The notes beneath the pieces are model-generated. The model was given only the letters and a program-made list of their open reading frames with translations. It made no database searches and had not been told where the DNA came from. This document shows positions 50,638 through 58,998 of a stretch of 64,000 bases of DNA, in pieces. Source of the stretch: Pedobacter namyangjuensis. Its GTDB lineage: Bacteria; Bacteroidota; Bacteroidia; Sphingobacteriales; Sphingobacteriaceae. The stretch's first letter is position 1. Every line of letters begins with the position of its first letter. The stretch lies in NCBI RefSeq assembly GCF_003313325.1, contig NZ_QMHQ01000002.1, positions 248,001 to 312,000 on the forward strand, read 5' to 3'. The translations under genes and the position numbers were made by a program.

Positions 50638-53208
50638 TTAATTCTCTTCTGTTTCAGCTTCCGTATCAGGATTGTTATTTTCGGTAGTATAATCGCCTTC
50701 AACTGCTTCCTCTCCTTCTACTAGAGTTGCTTCTTCAATCTCTTCTTCTTCATCCTCGTGTTCTATTTTAGCTACAGAAGCAATTTCATCATTACCTTTT
50801 AAAGTAATTAATCTAACGCCTTGTGTTGCTCTTCCCATAACACGTAACTCGCTCACTACAATCCTAATAACTATACCAGACCTATTGATAATCATCAAGT
50901 CATCAGCATCTGTTACATTTTTTATAGCAACTAATGCGCCAGTTTTTTCGGTAATATTAATAGTTTTAACACCTTTACCACCTCTATTTGTAACGCGATA
51001 ATCTTCGATATCGGTACGTTTTCCGTAACCTTTTTCAGAAACTACTAATACTGTTGCTTCCGGATCATCAATTGCAATCATACCTACAACTTCATCTTTG
51101 TCGTGTGCCAACGTAACACCACGTACACCAGTTGCAGTTCTACCCATTGGTCTAACGGTTTTTTCGTTAAAACGAATTGCCCTTCCAGAGCGTAGTGCCA
51201 TTACAATTTCGCTACTTCCTGTAGTTAAACTTGCCTCTAGTAATTGATCTCCTTCATTAATGTTAATTGCATTAATACCATTAACACGTGGACGAGAATA
51301 AGCCTCTAAAGAAGTTTTCTTGATGGTACCCTTTTTAGTACACATAATAATAAAGTTGTTCTCTAAATACTCCTGGTCTTTTAGATTTTTTACTTTAATA
51401 TAAGCTTTAACTTTTTCTTCCTTAGGGATATTTATGATGTTTTGTAACGCTCTTCCTTTACTTGTTCTGCTTCCCTCAGGTATTTCGTAAACCCTTAACC
51501 AGAAACAACGACCTGCTTCTGTAAAAAACAACATATAATTATGGTTAGTAGCAATTAGTAAATGCTCAATAAAATCTTCATTTCTAGAAACACTACCTTT
51601 TGCGCCTTTTCCGCCTCTACCTTGTGTGCGATATTCTGACGCTGGAGTACGTTTAATATAACCTTCATGAGAAATCGTGATTACAACTTCTTCGTCAACG
51701 ATGAAATCTTCCATGCTCATATCTTCGGCAGAATGAACAATTTCCGTTCTTCTTTCATCGCCATATTTTTCAAGCATTTCAGTCAGTTCTTCTTTGATAA
51801 TCTTCATTCTTAGCCCTTCATCAGCTAAAATAGATTTCAAATACTCGATAGTTTTCATCAGCTCGGCATATTCCTCTTTGATCTTATCACGCTCTAGACC
51901 TGTTAATCTACGAAGCGTCATGTCTAAGATTGCTCTCGCTTGAATATCTGTTAGTCCAAACTTCTCCATTAAACCAGTTCTGGCTTCTTCTGGAGTGCTA
52001 GATGCACGAATTAACTTGATTACTTCCTCAATATGATCAAGAGCAATCAACAAACCTTCTAAAATATGCGCACGTTTTTCAGCCTCTGCTAATTCAAATT
52101 TCGTTCTACGTGTTATAACCTCATGTCTGTGATCAACAAAGTGGCGTATTAGATCCTTTAGGTTTAACATTTGCGGGCGTCCGTGCACCAACGCAATATT
52201 ATTAACGCTAAACGAAGTTTGTAAAGCAGTTTGTTTATAAAGGTTATTTAATACAATGCTCGCATTTGCATCGCGTTTAATTTCATAAACTATACGAATA
52301 CCGTCTTTGTTCGATTCATCTTTTATGTTAGAAATACCTTCAATTTTCTTCTCTCCTATCAATTCGGCTGTACGCTCAATCATTTGAGCTTTATTTACTT
52401 GATAAGGTATTTCTGTAACAATAATTGTCTCGCGATCTTTAGTGCTTTCTATTTCTGCTTTGGCACGCATTACAATTCGGCCTCTGCCGGTTTCAAAAGC
52501 TTCTTGAACACCGTTATATCCGTAGATGATACCTCCTGTCGGGAAATCTGGTCCCTTGATGTGTTTCATCAACTCAGGAATGGTAATTTCGTTATTTTCT
52601 ATATAAGCAACCGTGGCATTGATAGCTTCCGTTAAGTTGTGAGGAGCCATATTTGTTGCCATACCTACGGCAATACCCGAAGAACCGTTAATTAAAAGAT
52701 TTGGTACTTTAGATGGAAGCACGGTTGGTTCCTGTAACGAATCATCAAAGTTCAACTGGAAATCTACAGTATCCTTATTGATATCGGCCAACATTTCCTC
52801 AGCAATTTTCTGAAAGCGTGCCTCCGTATAACGCATTGCCGCAGGTGAATCTCCATCCACTGATCCATAGTTTCCCTGTCCGTCGACCATTAAATAACGT
52901 AAGCTCCACTCTTGAGCCATACGTACCATCGTCATATAAACAGATGAATCACCATGTGGGTGATACTTACCTAAAACCTCACCCACAATACGGGCAGATT
53001 TTTTATAAGGTTTTCCGGCACCTAAACCTAAATCCAACATACCGTATAAAACACGTCTGTGCACTGGTTTTAGGCCATCTCGCACATCAGGCAAAGCCCT
53101 ACTTACGATAACCGACATCGAATAATCGATGTAAGCAGATTTCATCTGCTCGTCTATATTTATTGAAATTATTTTATCGTTCTCTTGATTTTCTAAATCT
53201 TCTGCCAT
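50638..53208 (-). CDS. gyrA: DNA gyrase subunit A
   Basis: 856-aa subunit that cuts and rejoins DNA during negative supercoiling. The N-terminal topoisomerase IV-like domain has [32 protein letters not shown] and the catalytic Tyr127 in AAMRYTE. The C-terminal beta-pinwheel carries repeats of the type RGGKG, including the GyrA-box [11 protein letters not shown] (about 520-530), which separates gyrase from topoisomerase IV ParC. The C-terminus is a very acidic tail (about 825-856). Ser88 corresponds to E. coli Ser83, and Met92 stands where E. coli has Asp87 in the quinolone region. It leads into a TPR gene 28 bases downstream. Confidence 0.97.
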   Translation of the reverse strand: MAEDLENQENDKIISINIDEQMKSAYIDYSMSVIVSRALPDVRDGLKPVHRRVLYGMLDLGLGAGKPYKKSARIVGEVLGKYHPHGDSSVYMTMVRMAQEWSLRYLMVDGQGNYGSVDGDSPAAMRYTEARFQKIAEEMLADINKDTVDFQLNFDDSLQEPTVLPSKVPNLLINGSSGIAVGMATNMAPHNLTEAINATVAYIENNEITIPELMKHIKGPDFPTGGIIYGYNGVQEAFETGRGRIVMRAKAEIESTKDRETIIVTEIPYQVNKAQMIERTAELIGEKKIEGISNIKDESNKDGIRIVYEIKRDANASIVLNNLYKQTALQTSFSVNNIALVHGRPQMLNLKDLIRHFVDHRHEVITRRTKFELAEAEKRAHILEGLLIALDHIEEVIKLIRASSTPEEARTGLMEKFGLTDIQARAILDMTLRRLTGLERDKIKEEYAELMKTIEYLKSILADEGLRMKIIKEELTEMLEKYGDERRTEIVHSAEDMSMEDFIVDEEVVITISHEGYIKRTPASEYRTQGRGGKGAKGSVSRNEDFIEHLLIATNHNYMLFFTEAGRCFWLRVYEIPEGSRTSKGRALQNIINIPKEEKVKAYIKVKNLKDQEYLENNFIIMCTKKGTIKKTSLEAYSRPRVNGINAININEGDQLLEASLTTGSSEIVMALRSGRAIRFNEKTVRPMGRTATGVRGVTLAHDKDEVVGMIAIDDPEATVLVVSEKGYGKRTDIEDYRVTNRGGKGVKTINITEKTGALVAIKNVTDADDLMIINRSGIVIRIVVSELRVMGRATQGVRLITLKGNDEIASVAKIEHEDEEEEIEEATLVEGEEAVEGDYTTENNNPDTEAETEEN

Positions 53209-53462
53209 AAATCTTTTTTGTTTTGCGTTAAACGTATCGTGTTAAGCGTTTAAAATGCCAACCAACATGCGCTAATCGCAAATTTTAAATTAGGTTTTTC
53301 TATAACCTTGCGAATTTAGCAAAATAACCCTCAATATGCATCTTTATGTTGAAAAGTTTTAACGGCTAAGAACTTCATAAAAAACGCATTGAAAATGTTT
53401 ATTTGATATGAAAGCTTATGTGTTATATTTATAAAAAAAACCTTTGATTTAAATATTTGAAA

Positions 53463-54164
53463 ATGGAAAAAAGAGAATATACTTTAACAGAATTCATTAA
53501 CGAATCTGCCGAAAACCCAAGTGAGAATGATTTTTTTGAGCTTGAAAAACCGGCGATGCTAGAAATAAATATGCGAAACCAAAAAATTCTGGCAAAAGCA
53601 GGCTCTATGGTTGCATACATTGGCAATATAGATTTTAAAAGAGAAGGAATGCTTAGCAAAGGTTTAGGTGGCCTGCTAAAAAAGGCAATCTCTGGAGAAG
53701 GTACTTCGCTTATGTTTGCTTCTGGAAGTGGGAAACTTTACCTCGCCGATGAAGGCAAAAAAGTGAAAATAATAAAATTGCAAAACGAAGCCATTTTTGT
53801 AAACGGAAATGATGTTTTGGCCTTGGAAGAAGGAATTAGCAACGATATTAAGATGCTTAAAAGTGTTGCCGGGATGATGTCTGGTGGATTATTTCAGGTT
53901 AGATTATCTGGTTCTGGTTACATTGCAATAACTACACACGGCGAGCCAATATTACTAAAGGTTACTCCGAACCAGCCGGTTTTCACTGATCCAAATGCAA
54001 CTGTAGCATGGTCTGAGCATTTATCGCCTAAAATAAAAACCAACATTACTTTCGGTTCTTTTATCGGCAGAGGAAGTGGCGAATCATTTCAGCTCGAATT
54101 TGCTGGGGAAGGATGGGTTTTGGTTCAGCCTTATGAAGAAGTAAAGTACGTACAAAAATCATAG
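53463..54164 (+). CDS. AIM24/TIGR00266 family protein
   Basis: 233-aa cytoplasmic protein of the AIM24 family, named after a yeast mitochondrial protein. The beta-rich family domain spans about 35-225, with AGSMVAYIGNIDFKREGML, GEGTSLMFASGSGKLYLAD, SGSGYIAITTHGEPILL and TFGSFIGRGSGESFQLEFAG. The N-terminal 30 residues are charged and unlike the family. The biochemical role of bacterial members is unknown. I chose the ATG at 53463; the frame begins 2 codons earlier at a TTG. Single gene followed by a bidirectional terminator. Confidence 0.82.
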   Translation: MEKREYTLTEFINESAENPSENDFFELEKPAMLEINMRNQKILAKAGSMVAYIGNIDFKREGMLSKGLGGLLKKAISGEGTSLMFASGSGKLYLADEGKKVKIIKLQNEAIFVNGNDVLALEEGISNDIKMLKSVAGMMSGGLFQVRLSGSGYIAITTHGEPILLKVTPNQPVFTDPNATVAWSEHLSPKIKTNITFGSFIGRGSGESFQLEFAGEGWVLVQPYEEVKYVQKS

Positions 54165-54170
54165 ATAATT

Positions 54171-54204
54171 AAAGAGCCCTCCAAATTTCGGAAGGCTCTT
54201 TTTT
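54171..54204. terminator. Bidirectional terminator
   Basis: AAAGAGCCCTCC (54171-54182) pairs with GGAAGGCTCTTT (54190-54201) with one mismatch, followed by TTT. It lies between the AIM24 gene and the convergent acidic-protein gene and can serve both. Confidence 0.8.
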
Positions 54205-54211
54205 ATGCTAA

Positions 54212-54616
54212 CTACGGAGTTACTGTCTCTATCTGATCTGAAACTGGGTCTGTAGAGCTCCCCTCTTGTTTTTTGTCTCTACCATCCTCGTCGTTTTCTG
54301 CATCAGCGTCTTTTTCTGCAGATTCCTTATTGTCGCTTTTATTTTCTGCAGGCAATTGTTGTTCACTACTTCCTTCCTCCTGATCTTCCTCATTGTCGTT
54401 AACTACCTGATCATCATCAGTTTCAGTGTTTCCGTCTGCCTGATTGGAATTAGCTACATGATCTTGAGATTCATTATTATTTTCAGTTTTTTCTGACTGC
54501 TGTGTAGGAACCACATCTTTTTCGGTTTCGGGCGTTACGGTTTCAATTTCTAATTGAACCTGATCGTTTGGCTGAGGGCTTTTACCTGCTTTATTCTCTT
54601 GACTTAAATTTTCCAT
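54212..54616 (-). CDS. Acidic, intrinsically disordered protein
   Basis: 134-aa protein with no signal peptide and no recognised domain. By count it has 22 Glu and 17 Asp, is rich in Asn, Gln and Ser, and contains no Cys, Trp, Tyr or Phe. It is therefore predicted to be disordered and strongly negative. The motif IETVTP appears twice, near residue 25 and at the very C-terminus, which suggests linear interaction motifs. The ATG at 54616 is the only start, and the gene sits as a lone unit facing the AIM24 gene. Small acidic proteins can act as nucleic-acid mimics or stress proteins, but nothing here proves a function. Confidence 0.6.
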   Translation of the reverse strand: MENLSQENKAGKSPQPNDQVQLEIETVTPETEKDVVPTQQSEKTENNNESQDHVANSNQADGNTETDDDQVVNDNEEDQEEGSSEQQLPAENKSDNKESAEKDADAENDEDGRDKKQEGSSTDPVSDQIETVTP

Positions 54617-54771
54617 AGCATAAAATTTATATACTATTGAAATACAAAAAACATCAAAATTGTTTGCGTTTTTGTAAATGCAATGCTACAAAAGCTTATA
54701 TTGAGCTTATAATTCCTATATTATCCAAACATCGTGATAACTATTTTATTTATACACTAAATTCTATTTCA

Positions 54772-55242
54772 ATGAGACGAATTTCAAAACTTTACTTGGT
54801 CATTGTCCTATTGCCATTTCTAGCCAGTTGTGGTAATGGTGAACAAAAAACTAACGCTAGTTTAGTTGATAGCACAGCAACAAAAGAATGTTATATTGCC
54901 ATTGACGGAAAAGATACGGCGCACCTAGACTTAAGAATTTCAGACAATGGAAATATTAACGGTGATTTAGTAATTAATTATGCAGAAAAAGCTTCGAATA
55001 CAGGTACAGTAGCAGGTAAGTTTAATAATGACACACTCTTCGTAGATTATACGTTTCACCAATCCACTTCAAAAGACCAGACTTATAAAAATCCATTAGC
55101 TTTTCTAAGGAAGGATAACAAACTGGCTTTAGGGGTTGGTGTAATTGAGACTTCAATGGGTAGATCTTATTTTGCGAAGGATAAGCCTATTAATTTTGAA
55201 CAAATCAAATTTATTTTTGAAACTGCGCCTTGTAAAAATTAA
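54772..55242 (+). CDS. Small lipoprotein of unknown function
   Basis: 156-aa lipoprotein. The signal peptide is MRRISKLYLVIVLLPFLASC with the lipobox LASC at Cys20. The mature part is about 135 residues and mostly beta-structured (CYIAIDGKDTAHLDLRISDNG, INGDLVINYAEKAS, AGKFNNDTLFVDYTF). A KLALGVGVIETSMGRSYFA segment follows near the C-terminus. I do not recognise a named family. The longer frame from 54637 would place the lipobox far inside and is rejected. Single gene, lying just upstream of the right tRNA-Lys. Confidence 0.75.
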   Translation: MRRISKLYLVIVLLPFLASCGNGEQKTNASLVDSTATKECYIAIDGKDTAHLDLRISDNGNINGDLVINYAEKASNTGTVAGKFNNDTLFVDYTFHQSTSKDQTYKNPLAFLRKDNKLALGVGVIETSMGRSYFAKDKPINFEQIKFIFETAPCKN

Positions 55243-55324
55243 TTGATTATCAATTAATTATCTTAAAACGTAGATGTTTTTTTAGATAAAGCTTAATATA
55301 GGCTCAATATTTTTTAATAAAAAA

Positions 55325-55355
55325 TTGGGCTAATTAATTTTAATTTCTATATTTG
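55325..55355 (+). promoter_or_regulatory. Promoter of right tRNA-Lys
   Basis: TTG at 55325-55327 is followed after 20 bases by TATATTTG at 55348-55355, matching the TTG-N~19-TAnnTTTG pattern. The tRNA starts 22 bases later. The left tRNA-Lys has the same two elements and spacing in a different sequence context. Confidence 0.75.
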
Positions 55356-55377
55356 CACCTCCTTAAACAAAAGGAAT

Positions 55378-55450
55378 GATTCCGTAGCTCAGCTGGTAGA
55401 GCATTACACTTTTAATGTAGTGGTCCTGGGTTCGAATCCCAGCGGGATCA
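55378..55450 (+). tRNA. tRNA-Lys (anticodon UUU), right copy
   Basis: 73-base tRNA, identical to the left copy at 2092-2164: the same acceptor stem, D-arm, CTTTTAA anticodon loop and T-arm, with discriminator A and no encoded CCA. It has its own promoter at 55325-55355 and a terminator directly after. Two identical tRNA-Lys genes in inverted orientation within 53 kb is unusual. Confidence 0.96.
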
Positions 55451-55473
55451 CACCAAAGACTATCAAAACGTAT

Positions 55474-55507
55474 AAAACCCTGCAATCGCACGATTAGCAG
55501 GGTTTTT
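55474..55507 (+). terminator. Rho-independent terminator of right tRNA-Lys
   Basis: CCCTGC (55478-55483) pairs with GCAGGG (55497-55502) with an AATC/GATT inner stem, followed by TTTTT. It is identical to the terminator at the left tRNA-Lys. Confidence 0.8.
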
Positions 55508-55606
55508 GCTTTAATGGAATTGCCAAAAATTCGCATGGATTCAAAAAACTTTGGTGGGCAACGCAAAACGTTTATGATTTACTCACCGAATGATTGTATT
55601 AAATGA

Positions 55607-57559
55607 CTAAATTACGGGTAAAGAGAAGTGAAACGTGGAGCCCTCTCCAAGCCTACTCTCTACCCATATTTTGCCTTGATGTCTGGTAATCACTTCCTTG
55701 CTAAGGTAAAGTCCAATCCCGAAACCAGAAACCTGGCCCGACGAATTTACCCTATAAAAACGATCAAATAAATTATCAATGTGTTCTGGAGCAATACCGA
55801 TTCCACTATCGCTAACAGAAAAATGAATTTGATCTCCGATTTTATCACAACTAATCGTTACTAAGTCTGATCCCGGAGAATATTTCGCTGCGTTGCTAAG
55901 TAAGTTTGATATTACACTTGCAATCTTCAACCTGTCTCCGGTTATATGTACGGAATCACAATTTAGCAACTCAAATCGGTGAGAAGAATCTACTAGTTCG
56001 GCCTCCGCAATCATTTCATTAACCAGTTTTTCAAAATCAAATGTTACCATTTCTAGTATCAGTTTTCCAGCTTCAAGCCTCGAAAGATCCAAAAATCCGT
56101 TAACCATCTCGTTCATACGTTTTAGTTGTCGAACAGCGGAATCTGCAATCCGGCCAGTTTGCAAATCTTCTGATTTTTTCGACATCCGTTGCAACAATTG
56201 CAGATATCCATTTAACGAGGTAAGTGGAGTTTTAAGCTCGTGGCTTACGATGCTTATAAAATCATGTTTGCGTTGCTCATCTTTTTTTGCTTCAGTAACA
56301 TCCATTACAAAACCTGTAAAAACAGGTTGCCCATTTTCATGTAGATTTACTTTTCCAAAAGATTTTAGCCAAATTATTTCATCACTATCAAAACGGCGCT
56401 GTTCAAAAGTAACATCGTATAATCCACCCATATCTAACGCCTTATCAATTTCTAACAATAATCTAGTCTTATGCTCTTCAGTAACCTGAGAAATAGCCTG
56501 GTCGAACGTCATAGGGGTATCTCCACTGTATCCATACATCCTTGCAAGCGCATCGTTATATTCCAAATTTTTCGTTTCAGGATCGATTCTCCAAGAACCG
56601 AGGTTCGCAGCATCAATTGCCATGTCCATCATCTCCTTCGTACGCTGTACTTCAAGCCTTGCAACAACCTGAGCGGTAACGTCGGTTACCATTTGCAGTA
56701 CACTACTAATCGTACCATCAGGATTTTTAAGAGGCTGGCAAATAAAGTTATAATAACCCTCGGTTAACACTCCTCTGTGCATTACAAAAGCTTTGCTTTC
56801 TTTACCAAAATAAGGCTTGCCAGAAACAATTACATTTTTTAGTATGCCAATAAAAGGTTGTCCGTCTAGCTCCGGCATTGCTTTATAAAGTGGCAAACCA
56901 ATAGCAGATGAATCTTTGCCCCATATTTTCAATATAGATTCATTCGCAATATCTACAAAAAGCTCCTCGGTACGAAACACTGCAATGGCTACCGGTGCCT
57001 GCTCTACAAGTCGTTTAAATTGCTGTGCGTTTTCTACAGCTTCTCTTGCACGTAGCAAAACCTGAGACTCAAGTTCCAATTTGTCTGCTACAAGTTGTTC
57101 ATTTATTGCTTGCTCTTTCTCCAAAACAAGCGCATCAAGTTTTGCTTTATCTAATGTTTGCCTATGCTTCACCCTTTCCGTTACGTCAATTGCAGAGTTC
57201 ATCACCGCTATAATTTCACCGTTTGAATTTCGTACCGGCTGGTAGCTAAAATCGAAATAATAGGTGTCAAGTTTTCCCTGTAGCTCAAGATCTGCTGGTG
57301 TTTCTGTTCCAGTGTAAGTTTTACCTTCTCTAAACGAAGTAGCAAACATCTCTCTAAAAGGCTGTCCTTTCATTTCTGGCAAACCCACTTCTAATGGCTT
57401 GCCAATAATCGAGCTGTCTTTACCCCAAACCGCTAACATATAATCGTTGGCATATAGCACCGTAGCATCGTCTCCTGCATGCACCGAAATGGGATTTTTT
57501 ATCAACTTCATCATTCCGAGCAATTGCTCAGTGTCGAGGAGCATTGGCATATTATTCAT
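55607..57559 (-). CDS. Sensor histidine kinase with three PAS domains
   Basis: 650-aa kinase without obvious membrane helices, so a cytoplasmic sensor. Three PAS-like domains lie in order (about 17-129, 181-294 and 314-424). The first two are clearly related, each with WGKDSS and a LPEM/MPEL..GQPF motif. A coiled region separates the first and second. The kinase core has the phospho-acceptor His440 in SIVSHELKTPL. N-box, G1 and G2 motifs (LSNAAKYSPGSDLVTI, SDSGIGIAPEHID, GFGIGLYLSK) follow. No response regulator lies next to it, so it is an orphan kinase. I chose the ATG at 57559, because the longer frame begins with a TTG at 57577. Confidence 0.9.
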   Translation of the reverse strand: MNNMPMLLDTEQLLGMMKLIKNPISVHAGDDATVLYANDYMLAVWGKDSSIIGKPLEVGLPEMKGQPFREMFATSFREGKTYTGTETPADLELQGKLDTYYFDFSYQPVRNSNGEIIAVMNSAIDVTERVKHRQTLDKAKLDALVLEKEQAINEQLVADKLELESQVLLRAREAVENAQQFKRLVEQAPVAIAVFRTEELFVDIANESILKIWGKDSSAIGLPLYKAMPELDGQPFIGILKNVIVSGKPYFGKESKAFVMHRGVLTEGYYNFICQPLKNPDGTISSVLQMVTDVTAQVVARLEVQRTKEMMDMAIDAANLGSWRIDPETKNLEYNDALARMYGYSGDTPMTFDQAISQVTEEHKTRLLLEIDKALDMGGLYDVTFEQRRFDSDEIIWLKSFGKVNLHENGQPVFTGFVMDVTEAKKDEQRKHDFISIVSHELKTPLTSLNGYLQLLQRMSKKSEDLQTGRIADSAVRQLKRMNEMVNGFLDLSRLEAGKLILEMVTFDFEKLVNEMIAEAELVDSSHRFELLNCDSVHITGDRLKIASVISNLLSNAAKYSPGSDLVTISCDKIGDQIHFSVSDSGIGIAPEHIDNLFDRFYRVNSSGQVSGFGIGLYLSKEVITRHQGKIWVESRLGEGSTFHFSLPVI

Positions 57560-57897
57560 GTAAAATAAATTGTTCAAAAAACAACAATAAATTAATGTGT
57601 TTGTTTGCTTGTTAAATAGGTATACTTAAATTGATCAATTTATTATTGTTTATACATAAGTGACCAAACTTAGCGCTGTAAAAATTAAATACATTATACG
57701 TTTTTTCTAATATCAAAAAGAAAAAAATTAAACATAATTTTTTTTTAAAACCCAAAGGAATTACAAAAAACTAATTTGTTATACTGTTGTTAAAACATAT
57801 ACTTACCAGTTTTGATGTGTTTATTTACCTATTTTTTACGAATATGAAACACGTCATTCTATTACCTTTTATAGATTTGTAATAAATAAAAATAACG
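57560..57897. other. AT-rich divergent intergenic region
   Basis: About 340 bases between the divergent histidine kinase and alcohol dehydrogenase genes. Strongly AT-rich, with runs of A and T at 57716-57750 and no open frame of interest. The only recognisable signal is TAGATTTG at 57872-57879 in front of the dehydrogenase. Confidence 0.5.
57872..57879 (+). promoter_or_regulatory. -7 element of the alcohol dehydrogenase gene
   Basis: TAGATTTG matches TAnnTTTG and lies 18 bases before the ATG at 57898, giving a short leader of about 12-15 bases. No clear TTG at the -33 position. Confidence 0.45.
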
Positions 57898-58959
57898 ATG
57901 AGCAATACAACAAATGTTAAGGCGTTTGCAGCAGCGGCTGTAGATGCAGACTTAAAATTAATACAAATAGATAGAAGAGCAGTTACACCAAACGATGTAG
58001 AAATTGAAATTTTATACTGTGGTGTTTGTCACTCTGATTTACACACGGCCAGAAACGATTGGGGCGGAACGATTTATCCAGCTGTGCCAGGTCATGAAAT
58101 TGTAGGTAGAATTACAAATGTAGGTTCTGCAGTTAGCAAGTTTAAAGTAGGCGATTTAGCTGGTGTTGGATGTATTGTAGATTCTTGCAGAACTTGTAGC
58201 AGTTGCCAACAAGATTTAGAGCAATATTGCTTAAACGGTTTTGTGGGCACTTACAATGGAAAAGACAAACACCTGAACCAACAGACTTTTGGTGGCTATT
58301 CTGAAAAAGTTGTTGTGGATGAAAATTACGTTTTAGCCGTACCAGAAAATTTAGATTTGGCTGCAGTTGCCCCTCTTCTATGTGCGGGAATTACTACTTG
58401 GTCGCCATTAAGACATTGGAATGTAACCAAAGGCTCTAAAGTTGCGGTTGTAGGCTTGGGCGGATTAGGACACATGGCTATTAAACTTGCTAAAGGTTTA
58501 GGTGCGGAAGTGACTTTGTTTTCTAGAACTCCTGGCAAAACTGACGATGCTAAGGCATTAGGAGTAGATCAAGTAATCATTTCTACTAATAAAGATGAAA
58601 TGAAATCAGTACGTGGCAAATTTGACCTAATTATTGACACCGTACCTTATGTGCATGATGTAAACCCTTATGTTGAAACACTAAACATTAACGGTACACA
58701 TGTATTGGTTGGCTATTTGGGTGCGTTGGAGCCTGTTTTACAGACTGTGCCAATGATAATGGGCAGAAAATCTGTTGCTGGTTCTGTAATTGGCGGCATA
58801 GCCGAAACACAAGAAATGTTAGATTTCTGTGGTGCTAACAATATCGTTTCTGATATTGAGTTGATAAATATGCAAGATATTAATGAAGCTTACGAGCGAA
58901 TGCTTAAAAGCGATGTGAAATATCGCTTCGTAATAGATATGGCATCACTAAAAAAATAA
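57898..58959 (+). CDS. Zinc-dependent alcohol dehydrogenase, CAD-like
   Basis: 353-aa medium-chain dehydrogenase/reductase of the cinnamyl-alcohol-dehydrogenase-like branch, which reduces aldehydes with NADPH. Catalytic zinc ligands are Cys44 (YCGVCHSDLH) and His66 in VPGHEIVG, with GCIVDSCRTCSSC after it. The structural zinc cysteines lie in DSCRTCSSCQQDLEQYC (Cys97, Cys100, Cys103 and Cys111). The Rossmann motif VVGLGGLGHMAIKLAKGLGA (about 183-202) binds the cofactor, and the following region suggests NADP preference. Similar proteins such as E. coli YahK reduce many aldehydes. Alone in its transcription unit; ends with a bidirectional terminator. Confidence 0.92.
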   Translation: MSNTTNVKAFAAAAVDADLKLIQIDRRAVTPNDVEIEILYCGVCHSDLHTARNDWGGTIYPAVPGHEIVGRITNVGSAVSKFKVGDLAGVGCIVDSCRTCSSCQQDLEQYCLNGFVGTYNGKDKHLNQQTFGGYSEKVVVDENYVLAVPENLDLAAVAPLLCAGITTWSPLRHWNVTKGSKVAVVGLGGLGHMAIKLAKGLGAEVTLFSRTPGKTDDAKALGVDQVIISTNKDEMKSVRGKFDLIIDTVPYVHDVNPYVETLNINGTHVLVGYLGALEPVLQTVPMIMGRKSVAGSVIGGIAETQEMLDFCGANNIVSDIELINMQDINEAYERMLKSDVKYRFVIDMASLKK

Positions 58960-58964
58960 AATTT

Positions 58965-58997
58965 AAAAAGCAGTCTTTTAATCGAGACTGCTTTTTT
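58965..58997. terminator. Bidirectional terminator
   Basis: AAAAAGCAGTCT (58965-58976) pairs exactly with AGACTGCTTTTT (58985-58996) around an 8-base loop. It lies between the alcohol dehydrogenase gene and the convergent LytM-like gene. Confidence 0.85.
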
Positions 58998-58998
58998 T

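Larger units (their letters stand above)
55375..55512 (+). repeat. 138-bp inverted repeat, right copy (tRNA-Lys plus terminator)
   Basis: Exact reverse complement of 2030-2167. After it, weaker similarity to the left copy continues to ACTCACCGAAT at 55581-55591, about 140 bases past the tRNA. That word also occurs in the left copy's flank. No integrase lies at this end; the next gene is a convergent histidine kinase. Confidence 0.9.

Noticed and set aside
55363..55566. 67-aa open frame antisense to the right tRNA-Lys
   Set aside because: It overlaps the tRNA and its terminator and includes the typical tRNA-antisense peptide (GIRTQD), a common artefact.
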